Part shown: piece after piece, positions 50,070 through 59,789 of the stretch
How the letters are laid out: each line of letters begins with the position of its first letter
Numbering within the stretch: the stretch's first letter is position 1
Source of the DNA: Aliivibrio_A sp016764915
Lineage (GTDB): Bacteria > Pseudomonadota > Gammaproteobacteria > Enterobacterales > Vibrionaceae
Assembly (NCBI GenBank): GCA_965224595.1
Contig: OZ245058.1
Location: 558,001 to 622,000 of the forward strand
DNA length: 64,000 bases
Reading direction: 5' to 3'
The notes under the pieces: generated by a model
Told to the model about the DNA's origin: nothing
Database searches by the model: none
The model's input: the letters and a program-made list of their open reading frames with translations, nothing else
Made by a program: the position numbers and the translations under genes

Positions 50070-53000
50070 GTGTCTAACGTTTTAAAGTACATCCATCGAG
50101 CGCTTACTCCGATAGTTATAGTTATGGCCATTCAGGTTTCAGCGGCGTCGATAAAAATTGTAGGCCCTGATGGGGAACAAAAAGCAGAACAAGCGCCTTC
50201 CTCCTCTTCACAGGTCGTGAGACCAACTCGAGTGTCTCCTTCTCCTGTAATTGGAAGGAGCCAAGCAGCTGCTCTGCCGATAACTTATGGACCAACCTCT
50301 TCAGCTGACACGTTGTGGTCAATTGCAACTAAGTTAAGGCCTTCAACCGCGACAACCATCCAGCAGACAGTACTTGCTATTTATAGACTAAATCCACAAG
50401 CGTTTGAAGATAATAATATACACAGTTTACATTCAAATAGTGTTTTGAGAATACCATCACTGACACAAGTTCGTAATGAAAGCCAAGCATCTGCGGTCAG
50501 AATATTAAGAGAGCATCAAGCCTTACTTAATCAAGTGAACGCTCCTGTTGTGGTGGCAACTCCGGTTCCTATTATACCGAAAACCAGTGAGGCCACCGCC
50601 TCGGCTAGACCTTCAGTTGTTAAACCCGTTGCTGAAATTGCTAAAACAAAACCCGTTGTTATTAAATCTACCATTAGTGACGCTGAATTAATGGCGTTGA
50701 AAAAAGAGCTGGAGAGTAATGAGGTTGAGTACTCTGCACTGGAAGAGAGCAACCATACGCTTCGTCTTAAGCTTGCCAATGTTCAGTACGAAGTTGAAGC
50801 ATTAAAAGATGCGATTAGCGATGAGGATAGAATACGAGATGAAGTTCAGAAATTTATTGATGAGCAAAAACTAACCCTTAAAAAGGAAGTAGCCGTTGAA
50901 ATTAGCTTAATTGATAAAATTGCTGAATCACCAGCAATGATTATTGCTTTGGCGTTAATACCAGGTTCAATGATCGCTGGCCTTATTGCCTTCTTACTGT
51001 TTCGTCGTAAAAAGGAGGCTGTTGAAGCAGAACCTGAAGAACCAAGTGTTGTCAATGTTGAACCAGAAATAAATATGGATGATGATATTCCTGAGTTAAC
51101 GCTTTCTGATGATGACGATGAGTTGCTCAGCAATTTTGATGACGAAACTGAAGCGTTAGAATTTGATCCAAATGAAGCGTTTGGTGATGACAGTGTAGAC
51201 CCATTTGTCTCAACTGAAGAGGAAGCTTTTGAGGATAAGAGTCTTGATGGTGAGGACCCATTTGCTGTTATTGATGATGCTCTGCAAGAGGAACTAATTA
51301 ACGAAGAAACCGAAGTTACTTCCAATAACTTCTCCGTTGATGCTGGTGTTAAAGCACTTGGGTTAGAGGAAATGGAGAGAGCTCTGGATGAAATTGATTC
51401 GGGCTTAAATACGGAGGATGACACTGACGAAGACTTTGATCTCTCTCTTTCAAGTTTAGAAGATCTTGATGGCGCCGATGACACGAAAGATGGAATTGAC
51501 CTTTCTGGAGATGACTCAGACCTTAGTAAAGATAGCATTGCATTAGACGACGATGAGCGTAAAGGATCAACAGAGAGTAGTGATGACAATCTTGATTTTG
51601 AGTGGGATGCACAAGAGTCAGAGGAAGACACGTTTTCATTAGAATCTACTGATGAAGTTGAAGTTAATAGTAATGATTTAGATTTTGATACTCTTTTAGA
51701 TACGGATGCTTCAGTAAATAGAGAAACTGACTCAACTGATTTTGATTTAGATGGTGATACCCATGATGAACTATTTGCTTCTTCTTCTATTGAAAGTAGT
51801 GAGTTAAACGCAGAGGATACATTCGAACTGTCGTCTGATAGTACAAAGCTACTTGATGAGGTCATGGAACAGTCAAATGAAGAGAGTGAAAACAGTGATC
51901 TGTTTGAAATTGACCCCCAAAATACAGAGTTACTCGATGAACTGTTGGCAGAACATTCGAATGTAGGCAGTGAGAGCGACAGTGAAACCGAAAAGGTTGC
52001 TGCTGACAGTGAGTTTGAAATTGATGAGCAGAGTACAGAGCTGCTGGACGAGCTGTTATCAGAGAGTGTAGAGAGCGACAGTGAAACCGAAAAGGTTGCT
52101 GCTGACAGTGAATTTGAAATTGATGAGCAGAGTACAGAGCTGCTGGACGAGCTGTTATCAGAGAGTGTAGAGAGCGACAGTGAAACCGAAAAGGTTGCTG
52201 CTGACAGTGAGTTTGAAATTGATGAGCAGAGTACAGAGCTGCTGGACGAGCTGTTATCAGAGAGTGTAGAGAGCGACAGTGAAACCGAAAAGGTTGCTGC
52301 TGACAGTGAGTTTGAAATTGATGAGCAGAGTACAGAGCTGCTGGACGAGCTGTTATCAGAGAGTGTAGAGAGCGACAGTGAAACCGGAAAGGTTGCTGCT
52401 GACAGTGAATTTGAAATTGATGAGCAGAGTACAGAGCTGCTGGACGAGCTGTTATCAGAGAGTATAGAGAGCGACAGTGAAACCGAAAAGGTTGCTGCTG
52501 ACAGTGAGTTTGAAATTGATGAGCAGAGTACAGAGCTGCTGGATGAGCTGTTATCAGAGAGTATAGAGAGCGACTCCTCTGCCCCAGAGCCTATTGCTGC
52601 ACAAGAAGATACAGTAGAGAGTGCTCCTGGCATCGATGAGCAGAGCAGTGCGCTACTGGATGAGCTGTTATCAGAGAGTGTAGAGAGCGACTCCTCTGCC
52701 CCAGAGCCTATTGCTGCACAAGAAGATACAGTAGAGAGTGCTCCTGGCATCGATGAGCAGAGCAGTGCGCTACTGGATGAGCTGTTATCAGAGAGTGTAG
52801 AGAGCGACACCTCTGCCCCAGAGCCTATTGCTGCACAAGAGGATACAGTAGAGAGTGCTCCTGGAATCGATGAGCAGAGCAGTGCGCTACTGGATGAGCT
52901 GTTATCAGAGAGTGTAGAGAGCGAGAGTGAATCAGAACCAGTCGCAACTCAAGAGGTTATAGAAGAGAGTATTGCGCTTAGTGACGATGAGCCGAGGGAT

Positions 53001-53852
53001 GAAGATTGGTTGGTTGACGCTGATGAGGACATTATTGAGAATGAAGACGCTTCGCTTGAAGTACTCTCTATTGATGATGCGCTTACAGAATTAGCAAAAG
53101 AAGATACAGATAGCATTGAAGAAACGAATATTCAAGAAGAGAGTACTAAAAAAGAGAGTACGAAAGAGGACAGGGAGCAACTGTTCACTGATTTGGATTT
53201 TCCTGTATACGGAGAAGATGAAGCGCTTGCTGATGCACAAACAGAAGCTTCCGAAGCGATTAATATTAAGTCTGAACCCACTGATATTGATGCTCAACCT
53301 TATGTGCTAGCCGATGAAGAATTGGGTGAGTTTGGTGAAGCAGAGGCCATTTCAAATGTTGGTTTAACAGATACTGACGTTGGTGATGACTGGAGTGGTT
53401 TTAAATTTCAATCTGATACCATTACGGATGAAAATGTTGATATTCCAGCAGATGAAAGTGGTGCTTGGGGTACAGACCAAACGCCAGAACCAGATCTTGA
53501 ACTAGAGGATTGGTCTAATCAGCCAGAGTTTGAAAGCGCAATTCACGACGAAGATAAATTTATTAGCATTGATACTTTGATTGCTCAAAGTGAGTCTGGT
53601 GAGTCTAAAGAGGTTGATGAGCAAAGAGATCTTAATGTTGGGCTTAATGAATTTCCAGATGTAATTGGCGAAGTTGGCGATGTTGATGTTGATCTGGATA
53701 AAGAGTCACAGAGTAAATTAGACCTTGCGAAAGCTTATTTAGAAATGAGCGACAGTGATGGTGCTCGTGAGCTACTTGAAGATGTATTAAGCAGCAGTGA
53801 TGAGAAACTCAAAACAGAAGCGGCACTATTATTAAAAACGATCGCTAAATAG
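50070..53852 (+). CDS. hubP: Polar landmark protein HubP (FimV family)
   Basis: A 1260-residue protein. It has an N-terminal signal or anchor (about 8-26), a LysM-like peptidoglycan-binding domain (about 73-130), a coiled coil (about 205-275), a membrane helix (about 287-311), a very long acidic cytoplasmic region (about 320-1205) and a C-terminal FimV helical domain (about 1208-1260, KLDLAKAYLEMSDSDGAREL). HubP/FimV marks the cell pole and positions ParA, chemotaxis and flagellar factors. The acidic part includes nine tandem repeats. I chose the GTG at 50070 (AGAGG upstream); the frame opens at 50007. Same place before truA as in Vibrio. Confidence 0.93.
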   Translation: MSNVLKYIHRALTPIVIVMAIQVSAASIKIVGPDGEQKAEQAPSSSSQVVRPTRVSPSPVIGRSQAAALPITYGPTSSADTLWSIATKLRPSTATTIQQTVLAIYRLNPQAFEDNNIHSLHSNSVLRIPSLTQVRNESQASAVRILREHQALLNQVNAPVVVATPVPIIPKTSEATASARPSVVKPVAEIAKTKPVVIKSTISDAELMALKKELESNEVEYSALEESNHTLRLKLANVQYEVEALKDAISDEDRIRDEVQKFIDEQKLTLKKEVAVEISLIDKIAESPAMIIALALIPGSMIAGLIAFLLFRRKKEAVEAEPEEPSVVNVEPEINMDDDIPELTLSDDDDELLSNFDDETEALEFDPNEAFGDDSVDPFVSTEEEAFEDKSLDGEDPFAVIDDALQEELINEETEVTSNNFSVDAGVKALGLEEMERALDEIDSGLNTEDDTDEDFDLSLSSLEDLDGADDTKDGIDLSGDDSDLSKDSIALDDDERKGSTESSDDNLDFEWDAQESEEDTFSLESTDEVEVNSNDLDFDTLLDTDASVNRETDSTDFDLDGDTHDELFASSSIESSELNAEDTFELSSDSTKLLDEVMEQSNEESENSDLFEIDPQNTELLDELLAEHSNVGSESDSETEKVAADSEFEIDEQSTELLDELLSESVESDSETEKVAADSEFEIDEQSTELLDELLSESVESDSETEKVAADSEFEIDEQSTELLDELLSESVESDSETEKVAADSEFEIDEQSTELLDELLSESVESDSETGKVAADSEFEIDEQSTELLDELLSESIESDSETEKVAADSEFEIDEQSTELLDELLSESIESDSSAPEPIAAQEDTVESAPGIDEQSSALLDELLSESVESDSSAPEPIAAQEDTVESAPGIDEQSSALLDELLSESVESDTSAPEPIAAQEDTVESAPGIDEQSSALLDELLSESVESESESEPVATQEVIEESIALSDDEPRDEDWLVDADEDIIENEDASLEVLSIDDALTELAKEDTDSIEETNIQEESTKKESTKEDREQLFTDLDFPVYGEDEALADAQTEASEAINIKSEPTDIDAQPYVLADEELGEFGEAEAISNVGLTDTDVGDDWSGFKFQSDTITDENVDIPADESGAWGTDQTPEPDLELEDWSNQPEFESAIHDEDKFISIDTLIAQSESGESKEVDEQRDLNVGLNEFPDVIGEVGDVDVDLDKESQSKLDLAKAYLEMSDSDGARELLEDVLSSSDEKLKTEAALLLKTIAK
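51975..52568 (+). repeat. Six tandem 99-base repeats in hubP (type A)
   Basis: Six in-frame copies of a 33-residue unit, SDSETEKVAADSEF + EIDEQSTELLDELLSESVE. Copies are nearly identical in DNA; the few changes include E to G in copy 5 and V to I in copies 5 and 6. A degenerate ancestor (FEIDPQNTELLDELLAEHS) lies just upstream. Confidence 0.97.
52569..52919 (+). repeat. Three tandem 117-base repeats in hubP (type B)
   Basis: Three in-frame copies of a 39-residue unit starting SDSSAPEPIAAQEDTVES and ending ALLDELLSESVE. The second half matches type A (IDEQS-x-LLDELLSESVE), while the first half is replaced. Copies are almost identical in DNA. Confidence 0.97.
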
Positions 53853-53867
53853 AATAAATGATTAAAT

Positions 53868-53898
53868 AAAAAAGGTGCTATGAACGGCACCTTTTTTT
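53868..53898 (+). terminator. Terminator after hubP
   Basis: AAAAAAGGTGC, 8-base loop, GCACCTTTTTTT. It isolates hubP from truA. Confidence 0.9.
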
Positions 53899-53938
53899 AT
53901 AATGATTGTCAATGTACAAGTAAAGTAGTGAAATAATT

Positions 53939-54742
53939 ATGCGCATTGCCTTAGGCATAGAGTACGACGGAACCAATTATTATGGCTGGCAACGTCAAAA
54001 AGACGTAGTTAGCGTACAAGAAGAACTTGAAAAGGCGCTATCAATAATAGCGAATCAACCGATTAAGGTTCAGTGTGCAGGGCGGACAGATACTGGGGTG
54101 CATAGTACTGGTCAAGTAGTCCATTTTGATACGACAGCAGTCCGCAAACTTGCTGCGTGGACACTGGGTGTTAATGGTAAGTTACCTAAAGATATTGCGG
54201 TACGCTGGTCAAAGCCAGTAGACGATGCATTTAATGCGCGTTTTAGTGCAACCGCAAGACGTTATCGGTATATTATTTGTAATCAGTCTTTACGACCCGC
54301 CATTTTAGGTAAAGGTGTTAGCCATTATCATGATAAATTGGACGCTGAAAAAATGCATCAAGCAGGGCAGTACCTATTAGGTGAGAACGATTTTACCTCT
54401 TTTAGGGCAACGCAATGTCAGTCGAAATCACCATGGCGTAAGATGGAGCATCTTAATGTCGCTCGATTTGGTGGTTTCATTGTGATTGATGTCAAAGCTA
54501 ATGCGTTTGTGCATCATATGGTACGAAATATTGCAGGAAGTTTAATAACCATTGGTAAAGGTGAGCAAAAGCCTGAGTGGATTAAGTGGCTTTTGCAAGC
54601 TCAAGACCGTCGTTTAGCGTCTGCAACAGCAAAAGCCGATGGTCTCTATTTGATAGATGTAGATTATCCTGAAGAGTTTGGCTTTCCTGATGTACCCAAA
54701 GGACCGTTATTCCTGCCTGATAACTTACTAAATGGCGAGTGA
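53939..54742 (+). CDS. truA: tRNA pseudouridine synthase TruA
   Basis: A 267-residue enzyme that makes pseudouridine at positions 38-40 of tRNA. The catalytic Asp51 is in CAGRTDTGVHSTGQV, and the N-terminal GIEYDGTNYYGWQRQ and the FVHHMVRNI motif are typical. It keeps the order truA-accD-folC-dedD-cvpA-purF known from Escherichia. Confidence 0.97.
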   Translation: MRIALGIEYDGTNYYGWQRQKDVVSVQEELEKALSIIANQPIKVQCAGRTDTGVHSTGQVVHFDTTAVRKLAAWTLGVNGKLPKDIAVRWSKPVDDAFNARFSATARRYRYIICNQSLRPAILGKGVSHYHDKLDAEKMHQAGQYLLGENDFTSFRATQCQSKSPWRKMEHLNVARFGGFIVIDVKANAFVHHMVRNIAGSLITIGKGEQKPEWIKWLLQAQDRRLASATAKADGLYLIDVDYPEEFGFPDVPKGPLFLPDNLLNGE

Positions 54743-54882
54743 AAATTCGGCGAATGTCATAATTTGAAATAGGTACTACCAGTTTTTTATCTACAGATTA
54801 CTTATATTGTGGTTTAATCCTCAATCTTATGAATAATTTATCCTCTGCTGCTGTTGCGGGGGAATCAAACAAAAGGTCTTCC

Positions 54883-55770
54883 ATGAGTTGGCTTGAGAAA
54901 ATATTAAATAAAAGTAACATTGTAAACACCCGTAAAGCGTCGATTCCTGAAGGTGTTTGGACAAAATGTACGGCCTGTGATCAGGTTCTATATCAAGTAG
55001 AATTAGAACGTAACATGAACGTATGTCCAAAATGTGACCATCATATGCGCATGATGGCTCGTAAACGTTTAGAGAGTTTTTTAGATGCCAATGGGCGTGA
55101 AGAGATTGGGGCTGAACTTGAGCCAAAAGATCTGTTGAAATTTAAAGACTCTAAAAAATATAAAGATCGTATTGTTGCCGCTCAAAAATCAAGTGGCGAG
55201 ACCGATGCGCTTATTGTGATGAAAGGCAACTTACTTGAGATCCCTGTTGTTGCATGCGCTTTTGAATTCAAATTCATGGGCGGCTCAATGGGTTCTGTTG
55301 TTGGTGCTCGCTTTGTTCTTGCAGTTGATGCTGCAATAGAAAATAACTGTGCGCTGATTTGCTTCTCAGCCAGTGGTGGTGCACGTATGCAAGAAGCATT
55401 GATGTCTTTAATGCAGATGGCCAAAACCAGTGCAGCATTAGGGAAGTTATCTAAAAAAGGTCTACCGTACTTCTCCGTACTGACCGATCCTACTATGGGT
55501 GGTGTATCGGCGAGTTTAGCTATGTTAGGCGATATCAACATTGGTGAACCTCGTGCATTGATAGGTTTTGCAGGTCAACGTGTTATTGAGCAGACGGTAC
55601 GTGAGACACTGCCAGAGGGTTTCCAACGCAGTGAGTTTTTACTTGAGCATGGCGCCATTGACATGATTGTTGATCGTAGAGAAATGCGTCAACGTATCGG
55701 AGGGTTAATTGCAAAAATGACCAATCAATCTTCGCCATTAGTAGTCTCCGTTGATGCGCCTCATGCATAA
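54883..55770 (+). CDS. accD: Acetyl-CoA carboxylase carboxyltransferase beta subunit AccD
   Basis: A 295-residue subunit that transfers carboxyl from biotin to acetyl-CoA, the first step of fatty acid synthesis. The N-terminal zinc ribbon has Cys29, Cys32, Cys48 and Cys51 (CTAC...CPKC). The crotonase-like core has CFSASGGARMQEALMSLMQM and the DPTMGGVSAS segment. I chose the ATG at 54883 (MSWLEKIL, AAGG upstream) because it matches the family start; an ATG at 54829 would add 18 residues without a ribosome site. Confidence 0.96.
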   Translation: MSWLEKILNKSNIVNTRKASIPEGVWTKCTACDQVLYQVELERNMNVCPKCDHHMRMMARKRLESFLDANGREEIGAELEPKDLLKFKDSKKYKDRIVAAQKSSGETDALIVMKGNLLEIPVVACAFEFKFMGGSMGSVVGARFVLAVDAAIENNCALICFSASGGARMQEALMSLMQMAKTSAALGKLSKKGLPYFSVLTDPTMGGVSASLAMLGDINIGEPRALIGFAGQRVIEQTVRETLPEGFQRSEFLLEHGAIDMIVDRREMRQRIGGLIAKMTNQSSPLVVSVDAPHA

Positions 55771-55786
55771 GAGTTAAGTAATATAG

Positions 55787-57067
55787 ATGTCACAACCAAT
55801 GAAACCTCAAGCCACTTCGCCTCTTGCGACGTGGCTTGCTTATTTAGAACAGCTGCACTCAAGTAGCATTGATCTTGGGCTAGAACGTGCAGATATCGTT
55901 GCACAACGTGCTGGGCTTAAAAATCCGGCGCCGTGTGTGATTACTGTTGCTGGAACCAACGGCAAAGGGTCAACGTGCGCTTTGATGGAATCGATCCTCT
56001 TAGACGCAGGATATAACGTGGGTGTCTATAGCTCTCCACATCTGATCAAATATAATGAACGAGTTCGAATTAATGGTGTTGATGCCAGTGATGAAGAGCA
56101 CAGCCGAGCTTTTTTTGAAATCGATTCAAAACGAGAAGCGGTCAGTTTGAGTCTGTTTGAATTTGGTACGTTAGCCGCACTGTATCAGTTTAAACAACAT
56201 AAGGTTGATGTGGTGTTGCTTGAGGTGGGACTTGGCGGTCGTCTTGATGCCACCAACGTGGTTGATCACGATGTCTCTGTTATTACCAGCTTGGCTGTTG
56301 ACCATGTCGAGTGGCTTGGTGATGATATCGATGTTATCGGTTATGAAAAAGCGGGGATTTTCCGAACAGGTAAACCTGCCATTTGTGGCCAGCCAAATCC
56401 CCCAGCAACAGTGTCTGCCCATGCGGATGATATTGATGCTGATTTACATCAAGTGGGATATCAGTTTCACTATCAGCAGCAGGATAATTGTTGGCAATGG
56501 AGCTGTGGTGCATTTGAACTCACCGATCTTCCTTTACCTCAACTGCCTCTTCCTAATGCGGCAACAGCACTGATGGCCTTGAGTTGTGCAGGACTGACAT
56601 TGAGTGATGAAAATATTGTTAATGGTTTAATCAATGCGCGGTTGCCTGGTCGAATGCAAGTATTGGGTCAGCATCCCTTGATTATTTTAGATGTGGCACA
56701 TAACCCTCACTCAGCAGAGTATCTTATTAATCAAATAACATCTCAATATCCACATAAGAAGTTACGTGCTGTGGTTGGTATGTTGCATGATAAAGACATA
56801 CAATCGACACTGGCTCCATTTCGTGAACTGGTTGATTCTTGGTACCTTGCTTCCTTAGCAGGACCTAGAGCTGCCTCTGCGAGTGAATTGGAAGCTTATG
56901 TCCCATCCGCTACTGGTCTTTTTCCTGAACCAGTAAGTGCATTTGAATTAGCGTTGCATGACGCCTGTGTCGATGATTTAGTTCTTGTTTTTGGGTCTTT
57001 TTACACGGTTGGTCAAGTATGGGAATATTGGCAAAACAGTCATATTAGGAGTGTAAATGGCGAGTAA
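55787..57067 (+). CDS. folC: Bifunctional folylpolyglutamate/dihydrofolate synthase FolC
   Basis: A 426-residue Mur-ligase-type enzyme adding glutamate to folates. ATP-binding VAGTNGKGSTCALM, the FEFGTLAALY region, DVVLLEVGLGGRLDATN and LDVAHNPHSAEYL are present. It follows accD by 16 bases and overlaps dedD by 11 bases. Confidence 0.95.
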   Translation: MSQPMKPQATSPLATWLAYLEQLHSSSIDLGLERADIVAQRAGLKNPAPCVITVAGTNGKGSTCALMESILLDAGYNVGVYSSPHLIKYNERVRINGVDASDEEHSRAFFEIDSKREAVSLSLFEFGTLAALYQFKQHKVDVVLLEVGLGGRLDATNVVDHDVSVITSLAVDHVEWLGDDIDVIGYEKAGIFRTGKPAICGQPNPPATVSAHADDIDADLHQVGYQFHYQQQDNCWQWSCGAFELTDLPLPQLPLPNAATALMALSCAGLTLSDENIVNGLINARLPGRMQVLGQHPLIILDVAHNPHSAEYLINQITSQYPHKKLRAVVGMLHDKDIQSTLAPFRELVDSWYLASLAGPRAASASELEAYVPSATGLFPEPVSAFELALHDACVDDLVLVFGSFYTVGQVWEYWQNSHIRSVNGE

Positions 57068-57590
57068 ATTTCAGAGCCGTTTAGTCGGAACCATTATCTT
57101 GGTAGCCATAGGGATTATTGTATTACCTGATGTATTTGATGGTAAAAAGCAACGTTTTCAAGAGGAGTTTGCTAGCATTCCAATTAAACCTGATATCGTT
57201 AATGGTGAAGGGAATATTAGCATTGTTGAACCAATTGAATTTTCGGTTGAACTACCCAGTGAGCCAGTCACGATTACTCTTGATAAAAACCATATTCAAG
57301 TGGTTACTGTGAACGAAACCGAAGCTAAAAATGAATATGATAAAAATGCTTGGGTTATTCAATTAGCGACTTTCAGCAACCAAGATAATGCAAAAAATCT
57401 AGTTAAAAAACTTAGGGAAGAGGGCTTTCAAGCGCATATCTATCCAAAAAAGCCGAAAGAGGGAGAGTTTTCTCGGGTGGTGGTTGGACCTAATATTTCA
57501 AAAAACCAGCTTGAACAGCAATTGGTCAAAATTGAAAAAAAATTCAAGTTGAAAGGTCAAATGTTGAAATTTAATCCTCTAAACCCCTAA
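57057..57590 (+). CDS. dedD: SPOR-domain cell division protein DedD
   Basis: A 177-residue protein with a short cytoplasmic start, a membrane helix (about 9-25), a linker and a C-terminal SPOR domain (about 95-172, WVIQLATFSNQDNAKNLVKKL). SPOR domains bind denuded septal peptidoglycan. The linker is shorter than in E. coli DedD. It overlaps folC by 11 bases, so translation is likely coupled. Confidence 0.92.
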   Translation: MASKFQSRLVGTIILVAIGIIVLPDVFDGKKQRFQEEFASIPIKPDIVNGEGNISIVEPIEFSVELPSEPVTITLDKNHIQVVTVNETEAKNEYDKNAWVIQLATFSNQDNAKNLVKKLREEGFQAHIYPKKPKEGEFSRVVVGPNISKNQLEQQLVKIEKKFKLKGQMLKFNPLNP

Positions 57591-57653
57591 ACAAACGTTT
57601 GCGTAGCTCTATTTTCTGTTAAACTGCGCGCCAACTGAGATGTAATAGAAAGT

Positions 57654-58142
57654 ATGATTTGGATTGATTTTGTAATTTTGGGCATTATTTGCCTGTCCGC
57701 AGTGATTAGTTTAGTACGTGGTTTTGTAAAAGAAGCGCTTTCATTAGTGATATGGTTTGGTGCATTTTTTATAGCCAGTAATTTTTATCCTAAGCTTGCT
57801 GTCTATTTTTCCAATATCCATGATGAGATGATTAGAAATGGCAGTGCGATTGCCGTACTATTTGTTGCTACACTTGTTGTGGGGGCCTTAGTCAATTATG
57901 TTATTGGGCAATTGGTGCATAAAACAGGGCTATCTGGTACTGATCGTATTCTTGGTGTTGTTTTTGGCGGTTTACGCGGAGTTTTGATTATTGCCGCAGT
58001 ACTGTTTTTTATTGATGCGTTTACTACTTTATCGGATTCATTGTGGTGGAAACAGTCTCAATTAATTCCAAATTTCAGAATGATTATTGAGTGGTTTTTT
58101 ACTTACATAAAAGAGACATCTAGCTTTTTACCTGGTATTTAG
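57654..58142 (+). CDS. cvpA: Colicin V production family membrane protein CvpA
   Basis: A 162-residue inner-membrane protein with four hydrophobic segments and the CvpA opening IDFVILGIICLSAVISLVRGF. The GTDRILGVVFGGLRGVLII segment is also typical. It always precedes purF in this gene order; here the gap is 37 bases. CvpA affects envelope and bile tolerance in relatives, but its molecular job is unclear. Confidence 0.94.
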   Translation: MIWIDFVILGIICLSAVISLVRGFVKEALSLVIWFGAFFIASNFYPKLAVYFSNIHDEMIRNGSAIAVLFVATLVVGALVNYVIGQLVHKTGLSGTDRILGVVFGGLRGVLIIAAVLFFIDAFTTLSDSLWWKQSQLIPNFRMIIEWFFTYIKETSSFLPGI

Positions 58143-58179
58143 TTGTGCCAGTATTGTTGACAATCGAGGGTTAAAATAC

Positions 58180-59694
58180 ATGTGTGGTATTGTTGGAATC
58201 GTGGGTGCAACACCTGTAAATCAGTCAATTTATGATGCTCTAACTGTTTTACAACATCGTGGCCAAGATGCTGCGGGTATTGTTACCATAGAAAGCAATC
58301 GTTTTCGTCTGCGTAAAGCGAACGGATTGGTGAAAGATGTGTTTGAAGCGAAACACATGCAGCGACTTCAAGGAAATGTCGGTATTGGCCACGTTCGATA
58401 CCCAACGGCGGGCAGTTCAAGTGCTTCTGAAGCTCAACCTTTTTATGTCAACTCTCCTTTTGGTATTACATTAGCGCACAACGGTAATTTGACCAATGCT
58501 AACGAAATACGTAAGAGCTTATTTGAACAAGATCGTCGCCATCTTAATACAACGTCAGACTCCGAAGTGCTACTCAACGTCTTGGCCCGTCAAATTGATT
58601 TAACGGAGCACTACCCACTTAAAGCTAACGATATTTTTGATGCAATTAAGAACGTACACTTATTAATCAAAGGCGCTTATGCGGTGGTCGCCATGATTAT
58701 CGATCATGGCATGGTTGCGTTTCGTGATCCAAATGGTATTCGCCCACTCTGTTTGGGTAAGCGTGAAACAGCAGAGCGTACGGAATATATGGTCGCTTCT
58801 GAGTCTGTAGCTCTTGATGCAGTCGGGTTTGATTTTGTTAGAGATGTGGCTCCAGGCGAAGCAATTTATGTGACGTTTGAAGGAGAGTTGTTTACACAAC
58901 AATGTGCTGAAAATCCAACCTTAAATCCATGTATTTTTGAATTCGTTTACTTTGCACGTCCAGACTCTTTCATAGATAAAATCTCTGTTTATAGTGCACG
59001 CTTAGAAATGGGTAAAAAGTTGGGTGCAAAAATCAAACGTGAGTGGGATGAACTCGACATAGATGTGGTGATTCCTATACCTGAAACATCGTGTGATATT
59101 GCACTAGAAATTGCACAAATTATTGATAAACCTTATCGACAAGGTTTTGTTAAAAATAGGTACATTGGCCGAACTTTTATTATGCCAGGCCAGCAAGAAC
59201 GAGAGAAATCGGTACGACGTAAACTCAATGCGATTCGAAGTGAGTTTAAAGGGAAAAATGTCTTACTGGTTGATGATTCCATTGTTCGTGGTACAACCTC
59301 TGAGCAGATTATTCAAATGGCAAGAGATTCAGGTGCCAATAATGTTTATATGGTATCAGCCGCTCCAGAAGTTCGCTTCCCGAATGTATATGGTATTGAC
59401 ATGCCAAGTGCCAATGAATTGATAGCACACGGTCGAGAAGTGGATGAAATCTGTAAAATCATTGGCGCAGATGAACTTATCTTTCAAGATTTAGATGATT
59501 TGGTTGCAGCGGTGAGTGTTGGTAATTCGGACATCAAGCAGTTTGAAACGTCAGTGTTTAACGCGCACTATGTCACTAATGATGTTGATCAAGCTTATTT
59601 GGAGTATTTAGAGAGTCTTCGTGGTGATGATGCAAAAAACGAATTGGAACTTCAAGATCTTGCTAATTTAGAAATACATAACGAAGGCGCGTAA
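58180..59694 (+). CDS. purF: Amidophosphoribosyltransferase PurF
   Basis: A 504-residue enzyme for the first step of purine synthesis. The glutaminase nucleophile is Cys2 (MCGIVGIVG), exposed after Met removal. The glutaminase motifs HRGQDAAGIVT and GHVRYPTAG and the PRPP-binding loop VLLVDDSIVRGTTSEQ are intact. Last gene of the cvpA-purF pair, followed by a hairpin terminator. Confidence 0.97.
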   Translation: MCGIVGIVGATPVNQSIYDALTVLQHRGQDAAGIVTIESNRFRLRKANGLVKDVFEAKHMQRLQGNVGIGHVRYPTAGSSSASEAQPFYVNSPFGITLAHNGNLTNANEIRKSLFEQDRRHLNTTSDSEVLLNVLARQIDLTEHYPLKANDIFDAIKNVHLLIKGAYAVVAMIIDHGMVAFRDPNGIRPLCLGKRETAERTEYMVASESVALDAVGFDFVRDVAPGEAIYVTFEGELFTQQCAENPTLNPCIFEFVYFARPDSFIDKISVYSARLEMGKKLGAKIKREWDELDIDVVIPIPETSCDIALEIAQIIDKPYRQGFVKNRYIGRTFIMPGQQEREKSVRRKLNAIRSEFKGKNVLLVDDSIVRGTTSEQIIQMARDSGANNVYMVSAAPEVRFPNVYGIDMPSANELIAHGREVDEICKIIGADELIFQDLDDLVAAVSVGNSDIKQFETSVFNAHYVTNDVDQAYLEYLESLRGDDAKNELELQDLANLEIHNEGA

Positions 59695-59735
59695 CGGCCA
59701 CTTTTAATTTACCGCGTTAATGTCTAACAATAAAG

Positions 59736-59764
59736 AAGCCAGAGTAGGATGCTCTGGCTTTGTT
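59736..59764. terminator. Terminator after purF
   Basis: AAGCCAGAG, 7-base loop, CTCTGGCTT followed by TGTT. The stem is strong and the T-run is short. Confidence 0.75.
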
Positions 59765-59789
59765 GCATTAGTACAGAAAGGAGAACCAC

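Noticed and set aside
50846..52810. A 654-codon open frame on the minus strand inside hubP
   Set aside because: It is the complement of the acidic, serine-rich hubP repeats (GAN/AGN codons give no minus-strand stops). Its product is almost only Ser, Leu and Asn in repeats, with no start context. hubP on the plus strand has recognisable domains.
54829..54882. Longer accD start
   Set aside because: No ribosome site, and the extra residues are unlike AccD proteins; the internal MSW start matches the family.
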